From assembly GCA_022478985.1 (NCBI GenBank), contig JAKSZP010017390.1, positions 41,795-105,794 on the forward strand: DNA of 64,000 bases, written 5' to 3'. The notes beneath the pieces are model-generated. The model had not been told where the DNA came from. It saw nothing but the letters and a program-made list of their open reading frames with translations, and did not search any database. The translations under genes and the position numbers were made by a program. The stretch's first letter is position 1. The number at the start of each line of letters is the position of its first letter. Of the stretch, positions 33,029 through 45,000 are shown piece by piece. The DNA is from Massospora cicadina (lineage: Eukaryota; Entomophthoromycota; Entomophthoromycetes; Entomophthorales; Entomophthoraceae).

Positions 33029-36000
33029 GGCGCCACGGGCACCTCAGTGTCAATAGGGACACTAAATATCGCGGGATCCAGGGCTCAAACGTCCCAAGCC
33101 AAAAAGCTGGACATTCTGCAAAAACCCCTTGTAGACATCTTGGCCATCAAAGAAACCCACTGTCTACAGGGGGAAGAAGGATCCTGGTTAGCCAGGGTCT
33201 CCTCATCCCAATCGGTGTGGACATCTTACTGTGGGGTGATCATCCAAAATAACAAAAAATTAAAAATTACAAACTCCTCATCATACCTTCATGGCCACGT
33301 CCTGGTAGCAATGATCACATGCCAAGAGGAAACAATCTCGATAGCATGCATCTAAGCACTGTGCACCGCAGCTGAGAGAAAACAATTTCTCAAGACTGTT
33401 CCAACACTCACCCTCTCACCAGATACCATCCTGTTGGGCGACTTTAACTGCTGGGATAACCCCAACATGGACTGATGGCCTAACCCAGGGGATACCCACC
33501 GGGGAACATTGAATTCCGTGCAATGAAGGCATCCCTTGGCCTACATAATGCCCTCCCCCCAGTTCACCACTCTTTCCCCACATGACATGGCTAAACATAC
33601 ATGAGGGAGCGCTCATATCAATGAGTTGCATTGACCACATCCTCATTCCGCAATCCCACCAATCAAGAATCTCCAAATTTTCAACAAAAAAGTCAATTTT
33701 TCCAACCACTGACTAGTTTCAGTGCAGCTCTTGCCAACCTGAACCCACGCACAGGCGTCGCCCTGGAGGAAACTACATCTAGAAAACATAAAATTGCCCA
33801 AAATATCTGACTGGGTTGAACATGAGGCTATGAACCCAGAATTCACAGCCCCGTTCACTTCAGATCCCATTGTAACCTGGGCAAAATTCAAAACAGAACT
33901 AATCACAAAAACTCAACATCTTGCATCATGTAAGTACACCGGCTGACACAGCCACAATCAGACGTACCTTGGCGGAACTGGATCACATCAAGCTAAACAC
34001 CCTGAGATCCGGTTATAGCCCCAACTGGGGGCGCAAATGGGCGGAAATATCCGCCCACCTAAACACCCTCATCTTCGAGCACCAACACAGTATCAAAGTA
34101 TAGAACAAAGGTAAGTTAATAAAGGAAGGTGAAACATGTTCTACATACTTCTTCCGCCAATTCCACTTCTGTGGCAACCAGCCTGCATGCACACAGGCCC
34201 GCAAAGCTGACAGCACCATGGCAACTGACCCTGAGGAGGTCAAGGTGGAAGTACACCATTATTACACTGAATTATACGATGATACACCAACCAACCCACA
34301 AAAAAATCACAAAATTTATACAAACTGCCAGAATACAAAGCACACCGCAGGACTACAATATATTAAATCTAATAACTTGGGAGGAGCTTTCGGATACAAT
34401 CCACAGTGCACCACATAGGAAATGCCTAGGGCCTGATGGGTTACGCTATGAATTTTACAAAAAATAATTCAAGCAAATTTCCCCCTCCTCTTAACATCTA
34501 TGAACCAGTGCTTGCTGGAAACACGCCTTCTACCTGATGGCCATGAATCATATGTCATAACTCTGTTTAAGAAGGGTGACAATTCGGACCTGGCTAACTG
34601 GCATCCAATTGCACTCTCTAATACAGATACAAAAATTCTAACAAAAATTTTAGCAGCCAGATTAGCCGCAATAGCCTCTAACGTCCTGTCACCCATCTTT
34701 TTTGGGTTTATAAAATGGCGCTTAATCTGGAACAACATACACCCTGTTGCAAACATATGTCAGTCCAAAGCAACAGGAGCCCTGATCTTCTTAGATCAGG
34801 AAAAGGCATACGACCGCATTAGTTGGCCATACCTAAAGGAATGCCTGCACGCTTTCAAACTTCCACCCAGATTCATAAACTGGGCGATGCTCCTTGCAGA
34901 ATCTGCAAACATGGCTGTATGTGGCCCTGGCTTCCTAACTAACAAGATCACACCACACAGTGGGCTCAAACAAGGGGACCCCCTCAGCCCACTGCTATAT
35001 ATAATTTCAGTTTTGATCCACTCCTCCGCATAACTGACTCATGCCTCATGGGCATAACTGCACAAGGCCAGCCAACAGTCAAGATACTGGCCTTTGTGGA
35101 TGACTTCATGACAGGTATAGCTAACAACAAAGATTCCCAACAGCTGGAATGCACCCTAGAGGTATACTCCATGGTGAGCAACGCATTGCTCAACAAAAGG
35201 AAAACAGAAATAATTCTCTTGGGCAAGTACACTAACAACTGGGCCACAACACCTGAGCCTCACTTCCCCATACGAAAGAAAAACCCACTCAATTTACCCT
35301 TTGCATCATCTCCCACCACCATTCCTGTCTGCCACCTTGGGATATAGCTGAAAACAGGAGAATATATCAATGAGACAATTGAGAACAATCTATTAATGTG
35401 GGTATCCAACCGCGTCGCCTCCCTCAAGGGAAGATCCCCAGGACTAATGCGGTGAGTAACAGTTGCTAACTCACTCATCCTCCCAATACTATGGTACCCT
35501 GCCCACGTGATCGCCTTCTCACCCACCTTCATAACTTCAATCCGCGCGCTCATCCAGGACTGGCTGTGGTCTGGATCCCGTCCACCCATAAGGATGGAAA
35601 CACTCCTTGGCCCACGCTCCAGCGGAGGTATGGGACTAATGAATTTTTAAAACCACGCCAACTGCATCCTGGGCACCTGGATAAAGGAAGTCCTTGCCCC
35701 AGACCTCCCACAGCAACACTGGTCCAGGGCAGCGAGAACTATTTTGCACAGGAGCTCAAAATAACCAACCCACATAGCCCACCCAGACTACTATCATAGC
35801 TTGCTAAATGCCCCACTGCAACAGGCCCTCATGGAACCCCCTCACTTCAAACGCATCCTCCGAGCCATCTGCTGTATGGGATGGACCATAGAGAACATGG
35901 GCACTGTGCAGGGAATGAGATGACCCAGCTCCCACTTACAATTAGAATTCAGAAAACCACCCCAGAGAGACATGCTTTCTATGACCCCAACCATTGCTAG

Positions 36001-36599
36001 AATCAAATACCTAGATGTGTTGGACATTCCCTACAACTTAACCACACAGAAGGCAGTGTAGAAAATGACGCACCACCCACTCCTACAGCCAAGGGTAAAA
36101 GCCAACACCTGGCGCTGTCTGAGAAGGACCTATAGGATGGCGGACAGCTCCAATTCTCTCCACACAACCTGAGCAGTATGTGGAGTGGAGGGCTCTCTGT
36201 ACCACCGCCTAGAAACATTCCCCCCAACCAAAGCCATATGGCGGGAGGCCGCGCGCCTGCTTAAGCTCCAAAACGAGCAAGAATTTTCTATCTCAAAGAG
36301 CCTCCTCATGCTCCAGATCAAATTTACCAATCCCATCTACCCTCCTCTCCCTAATGATACCCATTGCAATGTGGAAAATTCACACCATTGCCTTAGATGC
36401 GTTCAAGGGCACAGTCCCAACCATCCATGGGGTTATCAATAGGTTCCACGTCCACTTATTGGAGCACTTCCAAGCCTGGCTCTATGGATATATGAGGCTA
36501 AGGCAACAGGCGCTCATAGAATCATGGTTTCCACTCTGGTTCCTCCACACAGACCCCTTCCTTTACACCTGCTCCATAGCAGGGGAAACCCCCTTGTAG
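33029..36599 (+). pseudogene. NL1 ORF2: endonuclease, reverse transcriptase, C-terminal zinc finger
   Basis: Apurinic-type endonuclease: IGTLNIAGSRAQTSQAKKLD, DILAIKETHC, ILLGDFNCWDN and CIDHILIP, close to NL2's SRIDHILIS. Reverse transcriptase at 34500-35033: WHPIALSNTDTKILTKILAA, ALIFLDQEKAYDRISWPYLK and LKQGDPLSPLLY. The catalytic box reads AFVDD (FADD in the other copies). The C-terminal zinc finger near 36,170-36,215 is damaged (first Cys lost to TGA, last Cys is Phe). ORF2 ends at 36,599. More than ten breaks. Confidence 0.82.
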
Positions 36600-36753
36600 T
36601 AGCACACTAACCCCAATACCTGGCAGTCCCGCTGGCAACAGGGGTAACCTGAGTCCCCCAAGGTGCCCAATTTTATCTACCTTCACTTCCCCCTCTTTTT
36701 CCACATATACTCGGTAATTCCCGTCCCCTGGTCATCTTGCCTCAGTTAAATAA

Positions 36754-37807
36754 AACAGATCATACTGAAATTCTCCCAATACCCAAGCTAATATTCTATT
36801 TCTTAACTTAAAGCCTATTACTATTTACACGTCTCAGGACAAGCATCTCAACGTTAAGTTAATCAATTATTCTATCAAAATCTTGGGCCCAAATACACTC
36901 GCACATTCAGGATTATTATCACAGCAATAAAACTTAGCAATTGGTCTCAACTAATCAGGAACAATATAATGTATCAGCATAAGAAATCGTTCAGGATCTA
37001 CACAAAGATAAAATCTAAAAACCCTTATATAAATAAATGAATGTAATGTGATAAATTTTCTGCCCTGGGGCAAAATTCATATGTCAATCCTCATAAATGG
37101 CATGATAGTACTTGCACATGGACTGTTCAAATGGGAGTACCTAGTGCTATCAAGAGAAGCCTTCTGACGGCCCAATTAGTGGTGTGTCATTTACCCCAAT
37201 TGATGCCAAAATTTCACAGATGTATTTCATCAGTAGTATGACAAAACTCAAATTGAGAGGATCCTAGGACAATTTTGCATGTTCTTATTGTAAATTTTAT
37301 CCCTGAAGTCCTCCTGGATATGAGAGTCTTTTGCCACTAGTAAGCCTAGCAATAGGTCATAATCATATCAGAGCAAGGGCTGAACTGAGGTGAGAAATAT
37401 TCTGTTGAAATTGCATGCTCAAATGTGTTTAGGAGATGCCCTAGAGGTATTATAATGATGCATGGCCTAATAATAATTTTCAAATATGGTCTTAATAAAG
37501 ATTTATTTTATTTAATCTATTTACTGGGTTTTTCTAAAGTCTCTTGTGAAGAGTGTCAACAAGCTGGAATCCAAGAATCCACAGCTTGTAACTTTGCCTG
37601 CCTCAGAAGAAGTTCCCAATTATGAAGGAAAAATTTCTGCCCAATATTGACCAGAAGAGTCAGGGTTAATTAAATATGCCTAGTGAGTTTCCAAACGGTT
37701 AAAATACCTTAAGCCACAGTCAAACTTGAAGATCAAGTGGCCAACCTTTGTTTCATTTAAGCATGCAGGATCTAAATTATCAAGTGATCAATCCTCAGAA
37801 TTTAACA
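36754..37807 (+). repeat. Remainder of the TyC 3' LTR
   Basis: It resumes with the right copy of the NL1 target duplication (aacagatcatactgaa, 36,754-36,769) and follows the 5' LTR from about 15,740 on, to the end gaatttaaca at 37,807. Together with 31,675-31,734 it makes a full LTR. Confidence 0.88.
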
Positions 37808-37941
37808 ATCTTTAACTGCTTACTAAAACCATTGTGCTTATTAATTAACAAATAGCCACCAACTGCTTGTCAAAACCATTGGAACTTTTTAATCAACTGA
37901 ATATCATACTACTCAGCTAAAACAATATACAATTACCAAAA
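37808..37941. repeat. Tract repeat flanking TyC
   Basis: Continuation of the degenerate repeat that precedes TyC: taactgcttactaaaaccat, tcaaaaccattggaac, aatcaactgaatatc. It matches 46,360-46,470 in the same orientation. Confidence 0.55.
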
Positions 37942-37960
37942 AAATTATATATAAATTTTA

Positions 37961-38233
37961 TTTGAGGTGGTCCAACCTGAGGATGATACCGCACTAATTA
38001 AGGATTTGAATAAATGGGAAAGGAGGATAAAACTTGGAAAACCACCATGTGTAGTGTATTAAAGGCCAGGAACTCTATGGAATGCCTTGATATTTGCTAT
38101 CTCAGTTTGGGGCATTGGTGTGAAATACTAACACAGTCATAATTGTCCCCTACCCAAAGTTCATCTACCATTATTGGACTTGGGGAGGCAGTGGTAGTGA
38201 GTCCATATTCTACTACATGGGGTATCCTTCCCT
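37961..38233 (-). mobile_element. SINE of family S2, with 19-bp target duplication
   Basis: Flanked by aaattatatataaatttta at 37,942-37,960 and 38,234-38,252. The minus strand shares about 250 bp with 47,094-47,341 (cactgcctccccaag, aactttgggtag, caattatgactgtgtt, caaactgagatagcaaat) and ends with the tail ctcaggttggaccacctc then aaataaaa. The head may be tRNA-derived: an A-box-like tagtagaatatgg and a weak B box before the shared body. Confidence 0.82.
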
Positions 38234-38252
38234 AAATTATATATAAATTTTA

Positions 38253-38393
38253 AATATATCTTTGAGGTGGGTCAACCTTGGGACAAATATACCACACCAA
38301 TTTTTCTTTAGCCAGAACAGGTTTCAAACTTGTGATGAACAAAACCTGCACTAGAGTGGAAGCAGGAAAACCCTGCAGGCTAACCACCTCTAT
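38253..38393 (-). mobile_element. SINE of family S1, tRNA-derived, with target duplication
   Basis: Minus strand: A box in gtggttagcctgcaggg, B box agtttgaaacctg, then ctggctaaagaaaaattggt, gtggtatatttgtcccaagg and the tail ttgacccacctcaaa. Target duplication atatataaatttta at 38,239-38,252 and 38,394-38,407, shared with the neighbouring S2 insertion. About 80 percent identical to the copy at 48,092. Confidence 0.85.
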
Positions 38394-38499
38394 ATATATA
38401 AATTTTACTTTTATATTTTTTAAAGATAAGCTGAACTGGGGATGGAAATTACCAAAAATACTTATTATATATTAAAAAAAAATTTATTTTAAAAATTAA

Positions 38500-38640
38500 G
38501 AATCTGGCTTCAAGATATATATGGACCCCAGTCTATCCACCTATACAAAAAATTTCAAAGCTCAGTATGCTGTATTTTTGCAGGGCATCATGTATACATA
38601 AACGCTCGTCCTATTAATATAGATAAAATCTAATCCAAAA
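38500..38640 (+). repeat. Dispersed repeat R3, copy 1
   Basis: Matches 46,560-46,692 in the same orientation: ccacctata, aattt.aaagctc, atgctgta.tttt, gggcatcatg, then attaatatagat. The pair defines a short element of about 130 bp ending in attaatatagat. No coding capacity. Confidence 0.65.
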
Positions 38641-39001
38641 CTTGCTTAGTTTTCTTAAAGTCTTAGCAAGCCAGAAGTTACTTTTAACAATTTAGTATAC
38701 GCTTATCTAAAATTCAATTGTTACTCATGATAGTTAAGTTTATATCTACTGGTTTATGATCAGTTCATTTTAGTTCAGAAATTTTGACTTAATACTAAAT
38801 AGTACACACACGCTTTGCTATGGTGTTTATAACTTATCAGATTTTTAATTCTTTTAACTCCATATCATTAATTAAATAATGCTATACAGGATGGAGGAAA
38901 TTATGTTTGTCCTAGTTATAACAGGTTCAAACCTGTTACAAAATTTTTACCCCATCTTAGCTTGTGGTTATAGGTGTGCGCAATTACAGCCAGCTTATAA
39001 C
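38641..39001. other. AT-rich filler with a possible tRNA-like box
   Basis: No open frame. Near 38,920-38,945 aacaggttcaaacctgtt is palindromic and resembles a B box on either strand, with an A-box-like agctaagatgggg on the minus strand. It may be a decayed SINE. LINE NL2 starts right of 39,016. Confidence 0.35.
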
Positions 39002-39167
39002 TTACCAGATAATTCTTTTATTTAACCGAGGTAAGCCAACCAGGGGATGGACATTACCAAATATATGTGAAATTAAGAGAATAACCAACAAATATAAAAT
39101 TGGGCACCCCAGGGTACTCAAGTTACCCCTGTTGCCAGCGGGACTGCCAGGTATGGGGGTTTGTGTG

Positions 39168-42100
39168 CTACTCTGAGGGGGTTTCCCCTGCTATGGAGCA
39201 GGTGTGAAGGAAAGGGTCTGTGTGGAGGAACCAGAGTGGGAACCATGATTCTATGAGCGCTTTTTGCCTTGGTCTCATATATCCATAGAGCCAGGCTTGG
39301 AAGTGCTCTAGTAAGTGGACATGGAATCTGTTAATAATCCCATGAATGGTTGGGACCGTGCCCTTGAACGCATCTAATGCATTTGTGTGGATTGTCCACA
39401 TTGCAATGGGTATTATTAGGGAGCGGAGGGTAGATGGGATTGGTGACTCAATCTGGAGCGCGAAGATGCTCTTTGATATTGAGAATTCCTGTTCGTTATG
39501 GATCTTGAGCAGGCGTGCGACTTCCTGCCATATAGCTTTGGTTGGGGGGCATGTTTCTAGGCTGTGATGTAAGGATCCCTCCCCTCTACATACTGCACAT
39601 GTTTTATAGAGGGAGTTGGAGCGGTCCACCATCCTATAGGTCCTTCTCAAACAGCGCCAGGCATTTGCTCTTATCCTTGGTTGTAGGAGTGGGTGGTGTG
39701 TCATTTTCCGCATTGCTTTCTGTGTGGTTAAATTATAGGGAATGTCCAGCATAACTAAGTATTCTATCCTAGCTATGCTTGGGGTTGTTGCGAGCATATC
39801 CCTCTGGGGGTGGTAGCTGGGTTTCTTAATTTGAATTGGGGACAGGGCCATCCCCTTCCCCATATAGTACCCATGTTCTCTATGGTCCATCCCATATGGT
39901 AGATAGTTCAGAGGATATGTTCGAAATGAGGGGAGGTTCCATGCGGTCCCGTTGCAGTAGGGTGCTTGGCAAGGTATGAAAGTAGTCTGGGTGGACTATG
40001 TGGGTTTGTTAATTTGAGCGCCTGTGTAAAGTTAGTCCTTGCTGCTCTGGACCAATGCTGTTGCGGGAGGTCTGGAGCAAGGACTTCCTTTATCCATGTA
40101 CCTAGGATGTGATTGGTATGGCTTTTGAAATCTATTAGTCCCATGCCTCCGCTTGAGCGTGGGCCAAATAGTGTTTCCATCCGTATAGGAGGGTGAGAGC
40201 CAGGCCACAGCCAGCCCTGGATAAGCGCGCGGATTGATGTTATAAAGGTAGGTGAGAAGGCGATCGCGTGGGCCTGGTACCACAGTATTGGGAGGATGAG
40301 CGAGTTAGCAACTGTAACTCGTCCTGTTAATCCTGGGGCTCTTCCCTTGAGGGAGGCGACACGTTTGGATACCCGTTGTAACAGTTTACTTTCCATTGTC
40401 TCATTAGCATACCCCCTGATTCTAGCCAGATTCCAAGGTGCCGGACAGGAGTGGTGGTGGGAGGTGTTGCAAAGGGTAAAATGATTGGGTTTTTTCTTCG
40501 TGTGTTGGTATGAGGTTCTGATGTTGTGGCCCAATTGTTTGTGTATTTGCCTAAGAGGATGATTTCTGTCTTTCTTTTATTGAGCGATGCATTGCTCACC
40601 TTGGAGTATTCCTCTAGAGTGCGTTCCAGCTTTCAGGCATCTTCATTGTTTGCTATACCTGCTATGCAGTCATCCGCAAAGGCCAGTATCTTGACTGTTG
40701 GTTGTCCTTGTGCGGGTATCCCCATGAGACGTGAGTCAGTTACTCAGAGGAGTGGGTCAAAGCTGAAATTGTATAGCAGTGGGCTGAGGGGATCCCCTAG
40801 TTTGAGCCCTCTGTGTGGTTTATTCTTATTTGTTAGGAATCCAGGGCCGCATACAGCCATGGTTGCAGATTCTGTTAGGAGCATCGCCCATTTTATGAAT
40901 CTTAGTGGGAGTTTGAAGGCATGTAGACATTCTTTTAGGTATGGCCAGCTAACACGGTCATACGCCTTTTCCTGATCCAAGAAGATCAGGGCACCAGTTG
41001 TTTTGGATTGGCAAATATCTTCAACAGGGTAAATGTTGTTCCAGATTGAACGCCATGGTATAAACCCAAACTGGTTGGGTGATAGGTCGTCAGATGCAAT
41101 TGCACCTAATCTGGCTGCTAAAATTTTTGTTAGAATTTTTGTGTCAGTGTTGGAGAGTGCAATTGGGCGCCATTTGGCCAGGTCCAACTTGTCACCCTTT
41201 TTATACAAGGTTATAATGTAGGATTCATGACCTCCTGGTAATAGGCGTGTTTCCAACAAGCTCTGGTTCATAGACGCCAATAGGAGTGGGGCGATTTGTT
41301 GAAAATATTTTTTGTAAAATTTATAGGTTATCCCATCAAACCCTGAGCATTTCCTATGTGGTGCACCGCGAATTGTCTCCCAAAGCTCCTCCCATGTAAT
41401 AAGGGATAGTATATTTTAATTTGGTGGTGTACTTTGTATCTTGGCAGTTTGAATAAATTCTTTAATTTTTGTGAATCTGTTGGCGTTTCATAATATAATT
41501 CAGTGTAATAATGGTGTACTTCCGCCTTGACCTCCTCAGGGTCAGTTGCCACGGTGCCGTTGGTCTTGCAGACCTGTGTGCACGTGAGCTGGTTTCCATG
41601 GGAGTGGAATTGGTGGAAAAAGTATGTTGAACAGGTTTCGCCTTCCTTTATGAACTTACCTTTGTTTGATACTTTGATTCTGTGTTGGTGTTCGAAGATG
41701 AGATTGTTAAGTTGGGCAGAAATTTCTGCCCATTTGCGTCCCCAGTTAGGGCTATAGCCAGATCTCAGAGTATTTATTTCCAGGTGGTCTAGTTCCGCCA
41801 GGGTACGCTTGATTGTGGCCGTGTTTGCGGTATACTTGCATGATGCAATATGTCAGGTTTTGTTGATTAAATCCTTTTTGAAAATTTCCCATGTTCTGAT
41901 GGGATCCAAGGTGAATGGGGCTGTTAATTCTGGGTTTGTAGCCTTGTTTTTGACCCAGTCAGATATCTTGGGCAATTTTATATTTTTTGGGTGAAGCTTT
42001 CTCCAAGGCGACACCTGTGTGTGGGATTAGGTTGGTGCTAACTGCACAGTAACTAATCGGTGGTCAGAAAAAATTGATCTTTTTCGTTATAATTTGGAGA

Positions 42101-42742
42101 TTCTTGAGCGGTGGAATTGTGAGATGAGGATGTGGTCAATGCGACTCATCAATATGAGCGCTCCTTCATGTATGTTGGGCCTCGTCATGTGTAGAAGGAG
42201 TGGTGAACTGGGGGGAAGAGCATCCTGTAAGCCAAGAGATGCCTTCATTGTGCGATATTCAATGTGACCAGGTGAGTATCCCAGAGGATTAGGTCATCGA
42301 TCTGTATTGGGGTTATCCCAGCAGTTGAAATCGCCTAACATAATGGTATCTGGTGGGAGGGTGAGAGTAGAAATGTTTTCAAAAATTGCTTTCTCTTGGT
42401 TGCAGTGCACAGTGCATAGATACATGCTATCGAAATTATTTCCTCTTGGCATGTGATCATTGCTACCAGGACGTGGCCATGAAGGTATGATGAGGAGTTT
42501 GTAATTTTTAATTTTTTGTTATTTTGGATGATCACCCCACAGTGAGATGTCCATACTGATTGTGATGGTGCGACCCTGGTTGACCAGAAAGCTTCTTCCT
42601 CTTGGAGACAGTGGGTTTCTTGGATGGCCAAGATGTCTACAAGAGGTTTTCGCAGGAATTCCAGATTTTTGGCTTAGGACGTATGAGCCCTGGCTCCCGC
42701 AATGTTTAGCATCCCTATTGACACTGAGGTGCCCGTGGCGCC
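39168..42742 (-). pseudogene. NL2 ORF2: endonuclease, reverse transcriptase, zinc finger
   Basis: Endonuclease: GMLNIAGARAHTS at 42,712, DILAIQETHCLQEEE at 42335-42631, and SRIDHILIS at 42135-42146 with its catalytic Asp. Reverse transcriptase 40744-41280: WRPIALSNTDTKILTKILAA, NQFGFIPWRSIWNN, ALIFLDQEKAYDRVSWPYLK. The catalytic box ILAFADDC is near 40,668. The thumb and C-terminal part 39908-40534 (GRVTVANSLILPILWYQAHA) and 39168-39890 are open. CX2CX7HX4C finger: C-A-V-C-R-G-E-G-S-L-H-H-S-L-E-T-C. A few frameshifts break it, for example at 40,620 and 39,900. Confidence 0.87.
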
Positions 42743-44133
42743 TCAGGAGCAGTTGGGAGGGCCCTCTGGCCCTATCCCACCGCGGCTCATTTTGGCCATA
42801 CTCCACGTCTGTACTCCAACTCTTTCACTGCCATTGTTGGTTCCCTTGATTTGACCCAATGATTCAAGGGAATTGCAGTTTTTTGCATTTGTATCAACTT
42901 TTCCCGCACAGGTCTCATGTTGATTTGATGCAGATTGTTGATTAGATTTTATTTTTGAGTTTCAACTTTGTTGAATTGTGCACCACATTTTCACCAAAAT
43001 TGCGGTTGCATTGTTCCTCAGTATGTGTATGACTGATGTTGCTTTGTGACTCAGTCCGGTTACTGTGAAAATTTTTGACCTGGGCATATTGTTCTGATTG
43101 GTTGGTTCAGTGAATTTCTGAAATATCCTCCCAAATTTGTCTGGGGTTAATGGCAGACTCCGCGTGTGCTGATGCTTCAGCTGCTGCTTGCTTGCGGGCT
43201 TTTTGTGCCACTTTATGTTGTTTACTTGTAACTGGGTCCATGATGGAGTATAGTCCATCTTCACCCCAGCGGAATGGGTGGTGACCATCAGTCATTTTGG
43301 CGAAGTTTTCATTATCTTTGTCCATTGCTTCTTCACAAAAATCATTTTCCATTAAGCCCTCTTTCACAGGTCATGCATGTTCCTTGTGGCCCAGTGAGCC
43401 ACAGTGGTTGCAAATGGGCGGTGCACGTTCCAGTGTAACTTGGAATGCAGCTGACTGGCCCCCATCTGTGAAGTGAAATTCTGCTGTGCGGGGAATTCTG
43501 GATAAGTCCTCTTCCACTCCTGGGAAGGGGCTTAATTACAGTGATAGCTTTGCCTGTGCACAGGTCAGGCATCAAGCGTAATTTCTGTAATTTGATTTGT
43601 TGAATTTCTCTGTAGGCCATGTAACCTTTGCAGAGCTCCTCCTCTATTACCTTATGAGGAAGGTTGGTGAGGAGCAAGTCAAAAGAGATGAACAAAGTTT
43701 TCACTTTGTTCCATCTGGTGCGTGGTGTGCACAATTTTTTTGCCCTCAGGGAGGGCAATTTCCACACAGATTTTTGCTGCGGCATCAGCTTCATCAGCTG
43801 TTTCAAAACCAATATTGATCCAGCTGCAGCCCATGTTGTTGGTGGCTACATACACCGCATGAGGGAAAAGTGAGGGCTGTGCCTCACATGTTTTCTCCTA
43901 CAGGGTCGGTGACTCATCCCCAAGGAAGAGTCTGATCCCATGCTCCACCTTTGACAAAGGTTGGTTGAATTGAATGTACATATATTGCACATGCTTTACA
44001 GTAAATACTATAAACCCAGATGGTGTCTGAGTTTGCGATTTTTTTATGGATTGGGTTCCTGGTCCCCCTCCAGGGCGTTTTTTGCCCTTAGTTGCACCCG
44101 TTAAGCGCACTGCTCACCACGATGCTTGCCCAT
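42743..44133 (-). pseudogene. NL2 ORF1: RRM-like and CCHC protein
   Basis: The ATG at 44,133 gives MGKHRGEQCA; one base is then lost and reading continues in RLTGATKGKKRPGGGPGTQS (43898-44110), a basic Gly-rich start. The RRM-like block (FDLLLTNLPHKVIEEELCKG) lies in 43342-43812. The Lys/Ala-rich tail is at 43107-43367. The terminator TGA at 42,743-42,745 is in frame with ORF2 and lies in the arm of a hairpin. Interrupted by about six frame changes. Confidence 0.75.
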
Positions 44134-44258
44134 GTATTATTTTGTTGATAAAGTCGCCCATCTTTCCTGTGTGTGATTATCCAAATTTGCTGTTCAAATT
44201 GAATCATAGTAACTAAAGTGGTTGTTACAAGAAAGAAAAGCTTTTACCAGATAATTCT

Positions 44259-45000
44259 ATACTTATTTTAATTTTTATATCAGTAGATAGCCATCAAAAA
44301 ATTCATAAAGTATTTAACCTATCAATTATTCTAACCTCCAACCACTTAGCCAAAATCAATTAAGCCTGCCAAAATAACTAAACCATCAAGGGACCATCTA
44401 GTACTAAAAAAAAATAACTAAACCATCAATCACTTATCTAAAACTATTGAGCCTATCAAATCAGCCAAAAAATGAACCACCACTCAGCAAAAATCAATAT
44501 TTGAACTTACAAAACAGCCAAAAACAACTAACCACCAATCAAAACCTATTAAACTATTGATTTAAATGAATATGAAAATGCTCAGCCAAATTACTATATA
44601 ACTACCATTAGAAATATATATAATATAGACCTTAGAAACTGTTATTTAAATTTATAAGCTTTTATTTAAATAGCATTTTACCAATCACAAACTTTGTAAA
44701 GTACTTGTTCCATAATTGGTGATTTGTTATTTTCTAATGAGATAATGCATCCTATATATATAAATAATTAAACATATTGATGCTTTTGTAAAGAAAAGTC
44801 TAGGCTAATTCTTATTGATACTTATATTAACACAGATTTTCTTGTGGGCTTAAAGTTTACCTAATGATCCCAATCAATTATTTTTTATATCTGCAGGTAG
44901 TTATCAATAAAATTAAGAAAACAAATTAAATTGAATCAATATAAAATTACCAACCACTCAGCCAAACCCAAATAAATCTATTGAATTAACTAAAAATTTT
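44259..45000. repeat. AT-rich tract with degenerate dispersed repeat R1
   Basis: No gene. Between 44,330 and 44,560, and again near 44,940-45,000, it repeats blocks such as ccaaccacttagccaaaa, aaatcaattaagcctg, aaatcagccaaaaa and ctaaccaccaatcaaaa with a loose 50-60 bp spacing. The same blocks occur at 15,100-15,680, 37,808-37,930 and 46,230-46,470, and inverted at 47,460-47,660. Confidence 0.55.

Larger units (their letters stand above)
31735..36753 (+). mobile_element. LINE NL1, full length, L1/Tx1-like (5,019 bp)
   Basis: Inserted in the TyC 3' LTR with a 16-bp target duplication aacagatcatactgaa (31,719-31,734 and 36,754-36,769). The 5' end (gttttatctttcccataaca, then atcactttagttgctac) matches the 5' end of NL2. 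It has ORF1, ORF2, a short 3' UTR and the terminal tail ctcagttaaataaa. Full length, and younger than the TyC insertion by position. Both ORFs are broken. Confidence 0.9.
15683..37807 (+). mobile_element. Ty3/gypsy element TyC, complete but split by two insertions
   Basis: 5' LTR 15,683-16,786, primer site 16,789, gag 16,823-19,317, protease 19,330-19,913, then TyA copy 3 as a guest (19,919-28,376), RT-RNase H-integrase 28,382-31,396, purine tract, and 3' LTR 31,675-37,807, which holds LINE NL1. Without guests it is about 8.6 kb. The interruption in protease resumes after the CCACC duplication. Catalytic motifs of RT (YLDD) and integrase (D, D, E) are still readable. The flanks form one continuous tract repeat (aattac / taactgcttactaaaac), as in an uninterrupted copy near 46,370. 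The 5-bp duplication is imperfect (attac versus atctt). Confidence 0.88.
39017..44243 (-). mobile_element. LINE NL2, full length (5,227 bp)
   Basis: Minus-strand copy with a 15-bp target duplication ttaccagataattct at 39,002-39,016 and 44,244-44,258. The 5' end (aagcttttctttcttgtaac) is at the high-coordinate side, and the 3' tail ctcggttaaataaa is at 39,017. Same subfamily as NL1. It is the best preserved ORF2 of the two, with an intact FADD box and a 241-codon intact C-terminus. Confidence 0.92.
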
